Virus record (IMG/VR): IMGVR_UViG_3300043438_000084
Coordinates: 1 to 29,191 of that record
DNA length: 29,191 nt
Source: a virus
Strand: one strand, 5' to 3'
Shown here piece after piece: positions 28,860-29,191 of the stretch. Position numbers and translations under genes: made by a program. Every line of letters starts with the position of its first letter. Within the stretch, counting starts at the first letter, position 1. Under the pieces are notes generated by a model. The model was not told the origin of the DNA, searched no databases, and saw only the letters and a program-made list of their open reading frames with translations.

Positions 28860-29191
28860 AGCATACCTAACAATTGGGGAGATTGGAGACCTAACCTAAC
28901 ACCTCACACAGGTGATTTACAGGCAACTGATTTAATTGAGTGTACTATGATTGTAGGCGGTGTACCTGTTAATACAGCTATTACAGGCCAACAAATTATA
29001 GATGCAGCTTCGGGTGGTGGGTTAACTACTGCCGATAGGATGGTGATTGTAGGTAGAAACTCTACAGGCGTAACTCTATATGCGGGAACTATTATATATA
29101 TTTCGGGAAGCACAGGTAACAGACCTAACTATGTTAAAGCACAGGCAAACACTGAGGCAACAAGTGCGGGTACTTTTGGCGTAATTGTAGC
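28857..29191 (+). CDS. Probable receptor-binding protein, N-terminal part (cut by window end)
   Basis: The first 111 codons are open to the last base and encode the same residues as the gene at 186, with 15 base differences, all synonymous. It starts after the AATATAGTT element. The rest lies outside the window, or equals the gene at 186 if the molecule is circular. Confidence 0.85.
   Translation, partial: MSIPNNWGDWRPNLTPHTGDLQATDLIECTMIVGGVPVNTAITGQQIIDAASGGGLTTADRMVIVGRNSTGVTLYAGTIIYISGSTGNRPNYVKAQANTEATSAGTFGVIV

Larger units (their letters stand above)
28672..29191. repeat. Diverged direct copy of window start (right copy)
   Basis: This aligns gap-free with 1-520 at about 94% identity by hand count and carries the same two genes in the same order and spacing. 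The window ends inside it, so its full extent is unknown. Confidence 0.95.

Noticed and set aside
1-29191. Lysogeny module (integrase, excisionase, attP)
   Set aside because: No integrase or recombinase motifs were found in any frame; the two small HTH proteins alone do not show lysogeny.

Overview
The window looks like a nearly complete genome of a tailed, siphovirus-type phage infecting a Bacteroidota (Flavobacteriia-like) host. The evidence for a phage is a full set of head, tail, packaging, lysis, replication and recombination genes. The evidence for the host is AT-rich DNA, two promoters of the TTG-N18/19-TAnnTTTG type used by Bacteroidota, almost no Shine-Dalgarno sequences, and families typical of flavobacterial phages. 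I see no integrase, recognisable lysogeny module, tRNA gene or CRISPR array. The last 520 bases align without gaps to the first 520 at about 94% identity, so the unit length is about 28.67 kb if the genome is circular. The two copies are not identical, which a simple terminal redundancy does not explain.

Layout, left to right. 1-2739: end of a tail-terminator-like gene, then receptor-binding and lectin-like appendage genes and a gp10-like neck/tail protein. 2729-3977: an island of two minus-strand genes, related to each other, that resemble tail assembly chaperones. 4020-9061: prohead protease/scaffold, major capsid protein, probable tail tube, portal, head-tail adaptor and small genes, with two terminators. 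9061-10514: holin, GH108-type endolysin and a probable unimolecular spanin. 10544-11387: a stand-alone DnaQ-like exonuclease with a zinc ribbon, then a strong terminator. 11388-11823: a regulatory intergenic region with a repeated palindromic module and a promoter. 11824-13791: a tightly packed early operon of small genes, ending in an HTH protein and a DnaA domain IV-like protein. 13829-13928: a probably structured RNA leader. 13929-18412: replication organizer (with a 10-bp repeat array inside it), RecA-fold ATPase, NinG, ERF annealing protein, PD-(D/E)XK exonuclease, SSB-like protein and a small HTH protein. 18464-20026: small membrane proteins, a sigma-factor-like protein and small genes. 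20023-28841: terminase small and large subunits, two large tail proteins, tape measure protein and tail terminator-like protein. This returns to the receptor-binding gene where the window began.

The genes suggest the following working model (inference). The phage replicates with host polymerase, loaded by its own organizer and ATPase, probably at an origin inside the organizer gene. It recombines and resolves DNA with ERF, exonuclease and NinG, packages with a two-subunit terminase, and lyses with holin, muramidase and spanin. The most unusual items are the pseudoknot-capable leader in front of the replication organizer, the helically phased repeat array in that gene, a 14-base motif that abuts three separate start codons, and the reversed chaperone-like pair.
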